Source: Planctomycetota bacterium (GTDB taxonomy: Bacteria > Planctomycetota > UBA8742 > UBA2392). From it: 64,000 nt of DNA. Within the stretch, counting starts at the first letter, position 1; each line of letters opens with the position of its first letter. The stretch spans positions 1,201,001-1,265,000 of the forward strand of contig JABTUE010000001.1 in the NCBI GenBank assembly GCA_015075515.1. The letters run 5' to 3'. The notes under the pieces are model-generated. The model was not told where the DNA came from and made no database searches. It was given only the letters and a program-made list of their open reading frames with translations. Shown here one piece after another: positions 48,088 to 56,462 of this stretch. Made by a program: the position numbers and the translations under genes.

Positions 48088-50688
48088 CTATTTGTCTTCG
48101 GGTTCGGGCTCGGGCTCGGGCGCCGGTTTCTTTTTGTCTTCCGGGCCGGGCGTGATTGGCGAGCGCGGCGTCTGGGGCTGGTTGTCGCGTTCGGCGCGTT
48201 CTTTTTCGCGCTTTTTGTGCTCGGTAATCACGGGCATGGCCGCCTGCTTGAGAAACAGAATCGCCATGCAGGTGTTGATCATGGCCACGCGGTTTTCGGC
48301 GCCGGGCAGACTGCCCGCGCCGTCCCAACTGCCGTCTTCGTACTGGGCGTCCAGCAGACCTTCGGCGCCGATGCGGTACCAGTCCACGTCCTGGCCCAGG
48401 GTGCGGATGCCGGCCAGCAGGCAGGCGCGCTCGACACTGTAAAGGTTGTAATAGCCGCCCCAGCCGTCGCTGTGGTGGTCCAGGATCGAACGGCCGTTGG
48501 CCTCGAAGTGTTCGGGCTTGTAGTAGCTGCCTGCCATGTAGTACTGGGCACCGTGGATGTGCAGCGCAATGCGGAATGCCAGGTCGTGGCCCAGGCGCCC
48601 GCGGATCTTCAGTTCGTCCATGCAGATGGTCAGGCTGCTGACACCGGCGGCAGTCATCTGCAGCGTCTGGGCGCCGCGGTATTCGCCCGAATAGCCCCAG
48701 CCGCCGGGCGTGATCTTGCCGGTGCGCGGCGTGGCGCGAGATTTCGTTTTGCGTTCTTTTTCGTCGCCGTCGCGGGCATCGGGGGCGTACTCAAAGTCCA
48801 GCGCGGTTGCGTCCATGGCGGGCTGGTACTGGCGGATCAGGCGCGCCGCTTCGTCGGAAAACACGCTGCTGTTCACGCGCAGGCCCAGCATGCTGGCGGC
48901 CTTGAAGCCCAGCATGGCGTACTGGCTGCACGAGTTGTCGTAATAGCTGGCGCCCTGTCCGCTGGTGGTGCGTCCGGCGGTGCCATAGTAGGTGTAGCCG
49001 CCGTTGCCGCTTGCGCGGGCGCCCTCAAGTTCGGCCAGCAGTTCGGTGGCCAGTTTGCGGTGGGGTTCGCTGAGGGCGTTAAAGACCCTGGCGCGGGCGG
49101 CTTCGAACTGCTGGGGTGTTTCGCAGCCCAGCAGGCCGTGTTCGCGCTGTTCGCGTTCGTAGAACTTCTGCAGGGCCATCAGCACGATCGCGTTGGCGTA
49201 GGTGCCGCTTTGGGGCTGGCGTGAGGACACGATGTAGTCCAGTCCCTTGACCACGGCCGGGTGTTTGCGGTCATAGCCGCCGTGCAGCAGCGTCAGCACA
49301 CAGGCGCCGTGGTTACCGATCGAGGCGCGGTAAATGCCCGGAAACGACCCGTCGGAGAGCTGGCTGCGCACGATGTAGTCGCAGCCGTCGGCGATGGCGG
49401 CGTTGACGCGCCCGGCAAAGTCGCGTGCCTGTTCGCGCGCGCTGGCGGCATGGCAGACGGACAGCGCGTACAGCGTGCGCCCCACGCCGGTCAGCGACTG
49501 GCCCGCCAGCGGCCCGTTGCCCTCGGCCATCAGCCCTCCGGTCAACGCCAGCAGCACCAGCGAGGTTTCCACCGCGGCGCGTTCGCCGCGCTTGAACCCG
49601 GCATAGGCCAGGGCCAGATCCACCTGCAGCGTGCTGCGGCCTGGAAAGGCGCCGCTGGGCTCGGCAAAGGCCAGCCCCTGGCGGCGCAGCCTGGCGTGCC
49701 AGGCCGCGGCGTCGGTGCCGGCGGGGGCAAGCCCGGCCAGGGCAAACACCAGCAGCAGGCGCGATTCGGTGAATTCGGACTCGCCGTAGTCTTTGGCCAG
49801 CCGGTTCATCAGCGGGCCGGAATCGTTAAGCCGGCGCCGGATGTCGGCGGCCACGCCTTTGGAGACCAGCTTTTCGGGCGCGCCGGCCGCAAGCTGAAGC
49901 GCGCACAGGGCCATCAGGTTCGGGTGCAGGTCGTACTGGGGCGACTGCATTTTCTGGCGCCAGGTGGACCAGCCGGATTCCTTGTTCCAGGCATTCAGCA
50001 GCACGCGCAGGTCGTCGTCCCAGTCGGCGGCTTTCACGTCAACGCCCAGGTCATGCCCGTAACGCGCAATCAGCGCGCGCCACAGGTGGGCGCCGTACCA
50101 CTGGGGCAGGATCGCCTGCTGCTGGTACCAGGGCGACCTGGTGCCGGTGTGGGATGCCAGCTGGCGCGACTGCTGGTACAGCTCGGCGGCGCGCGCCTTG
50201 ATGACGGCTTCGTGACGCGCGTCCTTGCGCAGGGCCACGGCGCGCAGGGCGCCCAGCTCAAGGGCAATCGCGCCCAGGTTCAGCCCTCCGCGCGGGCGCG
50301 GCCCGGACAGCAGGCGTTCGATCTGGTTTTCCAGTGCCTGGCCGCGCGCCAGCCCGGACTGAAGCACCGCCCACAGGCGCAGGTGTTCGGCCGGCTGCAT
50401 CGGCGCCGGGGATTTTTCTTCCATGCCGGGCAGCGGGCACGGGCGGCGGCGCCGGCCCTTGAACAACTCCTCTTCATAGTCGGGCCGCAGCAGATAGCGC
50501 AGGCCGTTGTACAGGGCGCGGTCTTCGTCACTCAGGGCCTGCCGCACGGCCTCGGCGGCCTTGATTTCGTCGTCGCCAAAGGGCGCCGGCTGCGCCGCGT
50601 CCTGGGCGCCGGCGGGCGCGACGGCCAGGCCCAGCACGGCGCCGGACAGGCAGGCAAGCCACAGCAATTGGCGCGCAAGGGTCGGCAT
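48088..50688 (-). CDS. Large exported alpha/alpha-toroid protein
   Basis: An 866-aa protein with a signal peptide (LARQLLWLACLSGAVLGLAV). The N-terminal 400 residues are helical without a clear family. The C-terminal half has prenyltransferase/squalene-oxidase-like repeats: GCDYIVRSQLSDGSFPGIYR, GLDYIVSSRQPQSGTYANAI, ARASGNGGYTYYGTAG, ITPGGWGYSGEYRGAQTLQM, HHSDGWGGYYNLYSVERACL and AQYEDGSWDGAGSLPG. The segment AQYYMAGSYYKPEHF (about residue 720) corresponds to the Tyr-rich motif of the other toroids. The tail is acidic and Pro-rich (EPEPEPEPEDK). No catalytic DxDD is seen. It lies 249 bp upstream of the PDZ-toroid gene on the same strand. Confidence 0.75.
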   Translation of the reverse strand: MPTLARQLLWLACLSGAVLGLAVAPAGAQDAAQPAPFGDDEIKAAEAVRQALSDEDRALYNGLRYLLRPDYEEELFKGRRRRPCPLPGMEEKSPAPMQPAEHLRLWAVLQSGLARGQALENQIERLLSGPRPRGGLNLGAIALELGALRAVALRKDARHEAVIKARAAELYQQSRQLASHTGTRSPWYQQQAILPQWYGAHLWRALIARYGHDLGVDVKAADWDDDLRVLLNAWNKESGWSTWRQKMQSPQYDLHPNLMALCALQLAAGAPEKLVSKGVAADIRRRLNDSGPLMNRLAKDYGESEFTESRLLLVFALAGLAPAGTDAAAWHARLRRQGLAFAEPSGAFPGRSTLQVDLALAYAGFKRGERAAVETSLVLLALTGGLMAEGNGPLAGQSLTGVGRTLYALSVCHAASAREQARDFAGRVNAAIADGCDYIVRSQLSDGSFPGIYRASIGNHGACVLTLLHGGYDRKHPAVVKGLDYIVSSRQPQSGTYANAIVLMALQKFYEREQREHGLLGCETPQQFEAARARVFNALSEPHRKLATELLAELEGARASGNGGYTYYGTAGRTTSGQGASYYDNSCSQYAMLGFKAASMLGLRVNSSVFSDEAARLIRQYQPAMDATALDFEYAPDARDGDEKERKTKSRATPRTGKITPGGWGYSGEYRGAQTLQMTAAGVSSLTICMDELKIRGRLGHDLAFRIALHIHGAQYYMAGSYYKPEHFEANGRSILDHHSDGWGGYYNLYSVERACLLAGIRTLGQDVDWYRIGAEGLLDAQYEDGSWDGAGSLPGAENRVAMINTCMAILFLKQAAMPVITEHKKREKERAERDNQPQTPRSPITPGPEDKKKPAPEPEPEPEDK

Positions 50689-50845
50689 ATACCCGCCCAG
50701 TTTAGGGTGCGCTTGCGCGGGCGCGAAGCACGGGCTGACGATGTCTGCGCCAATTCGCTAAGGCCGCGCGGGCCTTGCGCAAGCGGCAAGGCCGGTGTGG
50801 TTGCCGGGGCGAACTTGCCGCGCGATGGTGTGGACCTACTCTGGC

Positions 50846-52327
50846 ATGGATATGCAAGTCTTGCTGCGCAACGCTGCGCAGGCCTGGGACCGGCTCTGCC
50901 GGCTGGGCGCGCGTTTGTCCGGCCACCGCGTGCCTGACTGCACCGGCCGCGAGGTTCAGCCGGTTGTGGTGATCGGCAGCGGCCGCGACGATGCCGCACC
51001 GCTGGTTCGGGCGCTGGCCCCGGCGGTGTCGTTTGTGCCGTTGGAAACCGGGCTGGGGCGGCTGGTCAAGCGCCTGCGCCGCCACAGCCACCGCCGCTGG
51101 CCGTACCTTGCGCGCCTGACCGGCGAACTGGCCGGTGCCGCGGGCATGGCGCGGCAGGAGCAGTTGCTGGCGCTGCCGCCGGACCGGCACAGCCTGGCCG
51201 CACTGGTGCGGGCGCTGGCCGGCGGCGACGGGGCGTGGGGTCTGGTGGCCCACGACGCGGGCTGGGTGGAGCCGCTGCGAGAACTGTTCGCCGGCGCGCG
51301 CTGGGTTCACCTGCACCGCGACGGCGTGGACGCCGCGTTGGCTGAATCCGGCAACGCCCCGGCGCGGCTGGCCGACGCCGCCCGCCGCTGGCAGGAACGC
51401 ACGATCGGGGCGCTGGAACTGGCACGGGTCAGCCCTGAGTCCGTGCTGCGCCTGCGGTACGAGGACGCGCTGGCCGACCCGGCGGCGGCGCTGGCGACAC
51501 TGGAGCGTTTTTTGGGCCTGCCGCCGGGCCGGGCCGATGCCGCGCCGCTGGCGGCGACCGCGGCCGCCGGGCCCGACGCGCCGGGTACGCCGGGCTACGG
51601 CCGGGGGCGCATTGCCCGCGCCGACGCCGCTTCGCTGGGGCCGCTGTTCGAGCGCGAACTGGGACGGCTGGGTTACCCCGAGGCCGCGCCCGAGCCGGAA
51701 CGTTTTTTCAGCCAGACCGGCCAGGACCGCTTTCTGGCCGAACAGGTTTTTGCCGGGCGCGACGGCGGGTTCTTTGTGGATGTGGGCGCCCACGACGGCG
51801 TCACGTACAGCAACTCGCGCTACTTTGAAAATCGCGGCTGGCGCGGCGTGTGCGTGGAGCCCAACCCCGAGGTGTTCGCGCGGCTGCGCGCAAACCGCGC
51901 GTGTGAATGCGTCAACGCATGCATTTCGGGCCGTGGCGGCACGGTTGCGTTTCTGATGGTCCGGTCAGGCCGTCCCGACGACCTGACGAACATGCTGGGC
52001 GGCATGGAAAGCGGCTACGACCCGCGCCACCGCCGCCGTCTGGAAGAAGAAGCCCGCCGTGCCGGCGCCACAGTCGAACGCATCGAGGTTCCCAGCCGGT
52101 GCCTGCACGAAGTGGTGCCGCCCGGCCAGGCGGTGGATTTTGTTTCCATAGATGTGGAAGGCGTCGAGATGGAGGTGCTTCAGGCGATTGATTTCCAGCG
52201 CCTGAGCGTGCGCTGCTTTGTGATCGAGAATAACTTTGGCAATCCGCGCATCGGGCACTTTCTGGCGGCCAGGGGCTACCGCCAGGCCGCGCGCCTGGGG
52301 GTGGACGAAGTGTACCTGCGCGATTGA
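50846..52327 (+). CDS. Sulfotransferase-like domain fused to FkbM-type methyltransferase
   Basis: A 493-aa protein with two parts. Residues about 30-270 have a sulfotransferase pattern: PVVVIGSGRDDAAPLVRALA at the place of the PAPS 5'-phosphate loop, VHLHRDGVDAALAESGNAPA, AARRWQERTIGALELARVSP and VLRLRYEDALADPAAALATL with FLGLP. The first loop lacks the usual PRSGTT Ser/Thr and Lys, so sulfotransfer may be lost. Residues about 285-490 are FkbM-type SAM methyltransferase: FSQTGQDRFLAEQVFAGRDG, FFVDVGAHDGVTYSNSRYFE, GVCVEPNPEVFARLRANRAC, VDFVSIDVEGVEMEVLQAID. FkbM enzymes O-methylate sugars and other small molecules. It is the only plus-strand gene inside the toroid cluster. ATG 50846 or 50852 starts it. 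Confidence 0.8.
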   Translation: MDMQVLLRNAAQAWDRLCRLGARLSGHRVPDCTGREVQPVVVIGSGRDDAAPLVRALAPAVSFVPLETGLGRLVKRLRRHSHRRWPYLARLTGELAGAAGMARQEQLLALPPDRHSLAALVRALAGGDGAWGLVAHDAGWVEPLRELFAGARWVHLHRDGVDAALAESGNAPARLADAARRWQERTIGALELARVSPESVLRLRYEDALADPAAALATLERFLGLPPGRADAAPLAATAAAGPDAPGTPGYGRGRIARADAASLGPLFERELGRLGYPEAAPEPERFFSQTGQDRFLAEQVFAGRDGGFFVDVGAHDGVTYSNSRYFENRGWRGVCVEPNPEVFARLRANRACECVNACISGRGGTVAFLMVRSGRPDDLTNMLGGMESGYDPRHRRRLEEEARRAGATVERIEVPSRCLHEVVPPGQAVDFVSIDVEGVEMEVLQAIDFQRLSVRCFVIENNFGNPRIGHFLAARGYRQAARLGVDEVYLRD

Positions 52328-52357
52328 ACGCCAGCAGGCCGGCAGGGCAACAGCCCG

Positions 52358-53560
52358 TTAGCGCGCGTACAGCGGCAGAATCTGGTACGGCACCAGCAGG
52401 ATCAGCAGGGCATAGGCGCTGGTGTAGGCTTCGCCGTAGCTCTGGCTGGCCCAGCCGCCGTTGTTGGCCGGGTTGCGCTTTTGTTCTTCAATCAGCATGT
52501 CGCGCATCTTGGGGAAGTATTCGTCAAAGTAGACTTCGTCGGGCGCGTTCCACATGGCCTGGCAGGCGTAGAAGTGCGCGTAGTAGAAGTGGCTGACGTC
52601 CAGCGCGCCCTGGCCGGCCTTGCGGCGGCCGTTGAAGTCGTCCAGTTTGTAGCGCAGCCACAGCAGGCCGCCCTTGTAGACCTTGCCGATTTCGTGTTCC
52701 TTCCAGGTGGCGCCTTCGCTGTAGATGCCGATGCCGTTGAGCGTGGCGATGCCCGCGGCGCACAGCGCGTAGCTGTTGCTGTTCCAGCCCGAGGAAAGCG
52801 AATAGCGGAAGGTGTAGCCGGTGTAGTCGTTGCCCTCGTGGGTAAAGCGCGCCTGTTCGGCGGTGTCGTACATGTACTTGATCGCCATCTGGATCGTTTT
52901 CTTCTTTACGTTGATGCCGGCGTCGCTGGCGGCGCGCAGGGCCTGGATGCAGCACACCGTGGTGCTGCCTTCGTCCCAGGTCAGGTCGTCGGGCACATAG
53001 CCCCAGCCGCCGAACTTGGTCTGGCCGTTTTCAATGCAGCGCACGGCGTCCTGGATGGCCTTTTCCAGTTTGGCCTTTTCGGCCGGGTTCTGCAGCGTGC
53101 CCAGAATCTGGGTCAGAAACAGCGTGGCATAACCGTGGCCGTGAATGCGGCTGCCGTCGTTGGTGCCGGTGATGTAGCCGGTGTTGCGGTCCTGGCACGA
53201 CAGCAGGTATTCCATGGCTTTGCGAACGTTTGTGGCGTAGGGGCCCTTGTCGGCGGTGCTGCCGCTGGCCACCAGCGCCAGACCGGCCAGGCCGGTGATG
53301 GCAATGGCAATGTTCTGTCCGCCGGCGCGGGTGAAGGCGCCGTTGGTGTCCTGCAGTTCGGCCAGGCGCTTGACGCCCTTTTTGACCGCGGATTTGAGTT
53401 CTTCGGTGACGTGTTTTTTGTTCAGCACGCGCAACGCCGGCGCCTCGGAGGGGTCGGCGCCGCCGCCTTCGGCGGGGGCGGGCGATTCTTGGGCATAGGC
53501 AAGCGAAAACACGCTGCCAAGGGCAAGCAGCGCGCAGAACAGACGGGCCAAAGCGGTCAT
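52358..53560 (-). CDS. Exported alpha/alpha-toroid protein
   Basis: A 400-aa protein with a signal peptide (ALARLFCALLALGSVFSLAYA) and a full set of toroid repeats: AVKKGVKRLAELQDTNGAFT, NIAIAITGLAGLALVASGST, KAMEYLLSCQDRNTGYITGT, GQTKFGGWGYVPDDLTWDEG, STTVCCIQALRAASDAGI and NGGWASQSYGEAYTSAYALL. The Tyr/Phe motif is DVSHFYYAHFYACQAMW (about residue 325). No DxDD or other cyclase signature is present. GGAG precedes ATG 53560. It is convergent with the sulfotransferase-FkbM gene and divergent from pabB. Proteins of this type are frequent in planctomycetes under cyclase-like annotations, without known function. Confidence 0.8.
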   Translation of the reverse strand: MTALARLFCALLALGSVFSLAYAQESPAPAEGGGADPSEAPALRVLNKKHVTEELKSAVKKGVKRLAELQDTNGAFTRAGGQNIAIAITGLAGLALVASGSTADKGPYATNVRKAMEYLLSCQDRNTGYITGTNDGSRIHGHGYATLFLTQILGTLQNPAEKAKLEKAIQDAVRCIENGQTKFGGWGYVPDDLTWDEGSTTVCCIQALRAASDAGINVKKKTIQMAIKYMYDTAEQARFTHEGNDYTGYTFRYSLSSGWNSNSYALCAAGIATLNGIGIYSEGATWKEHEIGKVYKGGLLWLRYKLDDFNGRRKAGQGALDVSHFYYAHFYACQAMWNAPDEVYFDEYFPKMRDMLIEEQKRNPANNGGWASQSYGEAYTSAYALLILLVPYQILPLYAR

Positions 53561-53714
53561 GCGGTCTCCACTGGGGGGCAGCGCCCCGCATCATTATACG
53601 CCACGGGCGGCCCAAGGTTCGAGCCAGAACGGAAAAACCCGCGCAAAGTGGGTGGGCCTTGCCGCCGCCACTGGCCCTGCCGGGTTTGTGCCGTTGTGCT
53701 AAGGTTCGCCGGCG

Positions 53715-55100
53715 ATGCTGCCGCTGCGCTATCAGACCGTTCCGTTTGAATCGCCCCGTCCGGTGCCCGAACTGCTGCGGATTGCCCTGCGCCAGCCGTT
53801 TTGCGTGTTCTTTGATTCCGCCGACGGCAGCGGCGACAGTTGGCTTAGCTTTGCCCCGGTCATGCTGTTGCAGTGCACCGGCCATTCGGCGCTGTTCCAG
53901 CGCGGCAAGCACGCCAGCCGGCTGGAGGGCGACCCGCTGGAGGTATTTGAACGCGTCGAGCGCTTCACCCACCAGGAGTGCCCGCTGCCGGAGCCGCCGG
54001 GCGCGCCCGGGTTCTGCGGCGGCTGGGCCGGTCTTTGGGGGTTTGACCTGCGCGCCAGCATCGAAAAACTGCCCCCGCCCAAACCCGGCGGGCCGCTGTT
54101 TCCGGACCTGCAGGCCGGGTTCTACCCGTGGGTGCTGCGCCTGCCCGCGCGGGGACAACCCGAGCTGCGCCTGCTGGCGGGCGCGCCGGGCGGGCCGGAC
54201 GACATTGAATGGCTGGCCGGCGACCTGTGGGGGCTGTTTGAAAAGCCGCTGCCGGAACCGCGACCGCAAAGCCTGGGCGCGCCGGTGCTGTCCACCGGGC
54301 GCGAGCAATTTGTGCGCGACATCCAGACCGTGCGCGGGCACATCCGGGCGGGCGACATCTACCAGGCCAACCTGACGCGCGAGGTGGTCTACAGCGGCAG
54401 CACCGACGCCGCGGAACTGTACCTGCGGCTGCGGTCGCGCAACCCGGCGCCGTTTGCGGGGTTTCTGGATTGCGGCGACGGCCGCGCGGTGCTGTCCAGT
54501 TCGCCGGAATGTTTTCTGCATGTGGCCGGCGGCACGGTGACCACGCGGCCGATCAAGGGCACCCGCCCGCGCGATGCCGACCCGGCCGTTGACGCGCGCC
54601 TGCGCGACGAACTGGCGAACTCGGAAAAAGACCGCGCCGAACTGACCATGATCGTGGACCTTGAGCGCAACGACCTGTCGCGCGTCTGTGTTCCCGGCAC
54701 GGTCAGGGTGCCGGTGCTGCACGGGCTGCACAGTTTCGCGCGCGTGCATCACCTGGAGGCCACGGTGCAGGGCAGCTTGCGCCCCGAAGTCACGCCCGCG
54801 GAACTGATCCGGGCAGTGTTTCCCGGCGGCAGCATCAGCGGCTGCCCCAAAAAGCGCGCGCTGGAGATTATCCACGAGCTCGAGCCCGTGCGGCGCGGCC
54901 CCTATACCGGCAGCCTGTTCTGGCTGGCGCCAGGCGGCGACATGCAGGCCAGCATCCTGATCCGCACGCTGCTGGTCGAGCCGGGCCGGGTCAGCTTTCA
55001 CGTCGGCGGCGGCATCACCTGGGCCAGCGACCCGCAGGCCGAGTGGGACGAAACCCGGGCCAAGGCCGCGGCGCTGCATGACGTGCTGGAGGCGCGCTGA
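53715..55100 (+). CDS. pabB: Aminodeoxychorismate synthase component I
   Basis: A 461-aa chorismate-utilising enzyme that aminates chorismate to aminodeoxychorismate, the precursor of p-aminobenzoate and folate. The C-terminal chorismate domain has GDIYQANLTREVVYSGS, SSSPECFLHVAG, the PabB-type catalytic Lys in TTRPIKGTRPRDADP, KDRAELTMIVDLERNDLSR, SISGCPKKRALEIIHELEP and GPYTGSLFWLAPGG, ending with VGGGITWASDPQAEWDE. PIKGT marks PabB; anthranilate synthases usually have PIAGT. The glutaminase (PabA) is not here. The stop overlaps the MFS gene by 1 nt. Confidence 0.93.
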   Translation: MLPLRYQTVPFESPRPVPELLRIALRQPFCVFFDSADGSGDSWLSFAPVMLLQCTGHSALFQRGKHASRLEGDPLEVFERVERFTHQECPLPEPPGAPGFCGGWAGLWGFDLRASIEKLPPPKPGGPLFPDLQAGFYPWVLRLPARGQPELRLLAGAPGGPDDIEWLAGDLWGLFEKPLPEPRPQSLGAPVLSTGREQFVRDIQTVRGHIRAGDIYQANLTREVVYSGSTDAAELYLRLRSRNPAPFAGFLDCGDGRAVLSSSPECFLHVAGGTVTTRPIKGTRPRDADPAVDARLRDELANSEKDRAELTMIVDLERNDLSRVCVPGTVRVPVLHGLHSFARVHHLEATVQGSLRPEVTPAELIRAVFPGGSISGCPKKRALEIIHELEPVRRGPYTGSLFWLAPGGDMQASILIRTLLVEPGRVSFHVGGGITWASDPQAEWDETRAKAAALHDVLEAR

Positions 55101-56419
55101 TGCGCGGCGTGGCCGAATACATCCGCGGGCTGGGCCTGCTGTCGCGCAACATCTGGCTGTTTCTGTGCGCGGCGCTGGTGATGGGCATCGGGCGCCAGAT
55201 TTTCATGGTGCTGCGCAACCAGTACCTGGTGGATCTGCACCTGCCGGACCCGGCCGTGACCAGCGTGCAGGCCTTCAACAGTCTGGGCGGGCTGCTGATC
55301 GCGATTCCGGCGCTGGCGCTGATCGGGCGCTTTCGGGCCAAGACGCTGCTGCTGTGCATTGTGATCGTCAACTCGTGCGGCTTTGCGCTGCAGGGGGCGG
55401 TGGGCACGCTGGAAGTGTTCCAGGGCGCGGCCTTTGCCGCCGGCATCAGCATGAGCCTGAACATGGCCCTGGGCGCGCCGTTTCTGATGCGCAACACCAG
55501 CGTGCCGTCGCGCGTGTTCGCGTTCGCGCTGCAGAGCGCCGTAAGCTGGCCGCTGTCGGGGTTCATCGGCAGTTTCCTGTCCGGCGAGCTGCAGCGCCGG
55601 TTCGCGCTGATGGCCGGCGACCAGATCGCGTTTCTGGGCCAGAGTGTGCCCGGCAACCTGTTCGGTTACCGCGCCACGCTGCTGGTGGCGGCGGGGTTCG
55701 TGCTGGTCGCGATTGTGCCGATCAGCCTGATCCGCGAAGACCGGGCCGAGGGCGCCGGCAAGTCCATCCGGCAACTGTTCAAGATTCACGACCGGCGCAA
55801 GCTGCTGCTGCTGGGCCTGCCGGAAATGATCATCGGCATCGGCGCCGGGCTGACGATTCCGTTCTTCAACATGTACTTCAAGAACCAGTGGGGGCTCACG
55901 CCGCAGGAAATCGCGCCGATTTTCATGGCCATGTTCGGCCTGCTGGTCTTTAGCTACCTCATTCAGCCGCCGCTGGTGAAGCGTTTCGGGCCGGTGAAGG
56001 TGATGATCGCCAGCCAGATCCTGAGCCTGCCGTTTTTCATTGAACTGGCCCTGAGCAATCATCTTTATCTGGCCGTGGTGGCGTTCATCGCGCGGCAGTG
56101 CCTGATGAACGCCAGCGACCCCATATACAAGCAGTTCGCCCAGGAGGTCGCCGACGAACGCGACCGAAACGCCGTGGCGGTGTGGGTGCACACCAGCCGC
56201 CACATGTTCTTCACGCTGGCGAACTTCCTTTCCGGCTATCTGATTGCCGCCGACGACGGGCGCTTTCGCATTGTGATTGGCGCGACCATCGTCTGCTATG
56301 TCGTCGCGATTGCCGTGGAACTGGCGATTCTGCCCGGCCTCAACCGCGCCCGTCGCTACAAGCTGGTTCAGGGCGAACGCATCAGTCGTCGTGACCGGCC
56401 GGTGCCCGATCCGTCCTGA
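55100..56419 (+). CDS. MFS transporter
   Basis: A 439-aa inner-membrane protein with about 11-12 TM helices in two halves joined by a cytoplasmic loop (REDRAEGAGKSIRQLFKIHD, near 215-235). Helices include IWLFLCAALVMGIGRQIFMV, FNSLGGLLIAIPALALIGRF, VFAFALQSAVSWPLSGFIGS and IFMAMFGLLVFSYLIQPPLV. A conserved late helix segment is CLMNASDPIYKQFAQEV. Substrate unknown; related families export drugs or sugars. ATG overlaps the pabB stop by 1 nt (TGATG), so the two are translated together, although the functional link is unclear. Confidence 0.88.
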   Translation: MRGVAEYIRGLGLLSRNIWLFLCAALVMGIGRQIFMVLRNQYLVDLHLPDPAVTSVQAFNSLGGLLIAIPALALIGRFRAKTLLLCIVIVNSCGFALQGAVGTLEVFQGAAFAAGISMSLNMALGAPFLMRNTSVPSRVFAFALQSAVSWPLSGFIGSFLSGELQRRFALMAGDQIAFLGQSVPGNLFGYRATLLVAAGFVLVAIVPISLIREDRAEGAGKSIRQLFKIHDRRKLLLLGLPEMIIGIGAGLTIPFFNMYFKNQWGLTPQEIAPIFMAMFGLLVFSYLIQPPLVKRFGPVKVMIASQILSLPFFIELALSNHLYLAVVAFIARQCLMNASDPIYKQFAQEVADERDRNAVAVWVHTSRHMFFTLANFLSGYLIAADDGRFRIVIGATIVCYVVAIAVELAILPGLNRARRYKLVQGERISRRDRPVPDPS

Positions 56420-56462
56420 ACCCCAATGGCACGGAACGCTCCGGCATGAGGTGGCCCGACAC

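Noticed and set aside
42598..53560. Hopanoid or terpene biosynthetic cluster
   Set aside because: The toroid proteins are exported, lack the DxDD cyclase motif, and no prenyl synthase or squalene-forming gene is present.
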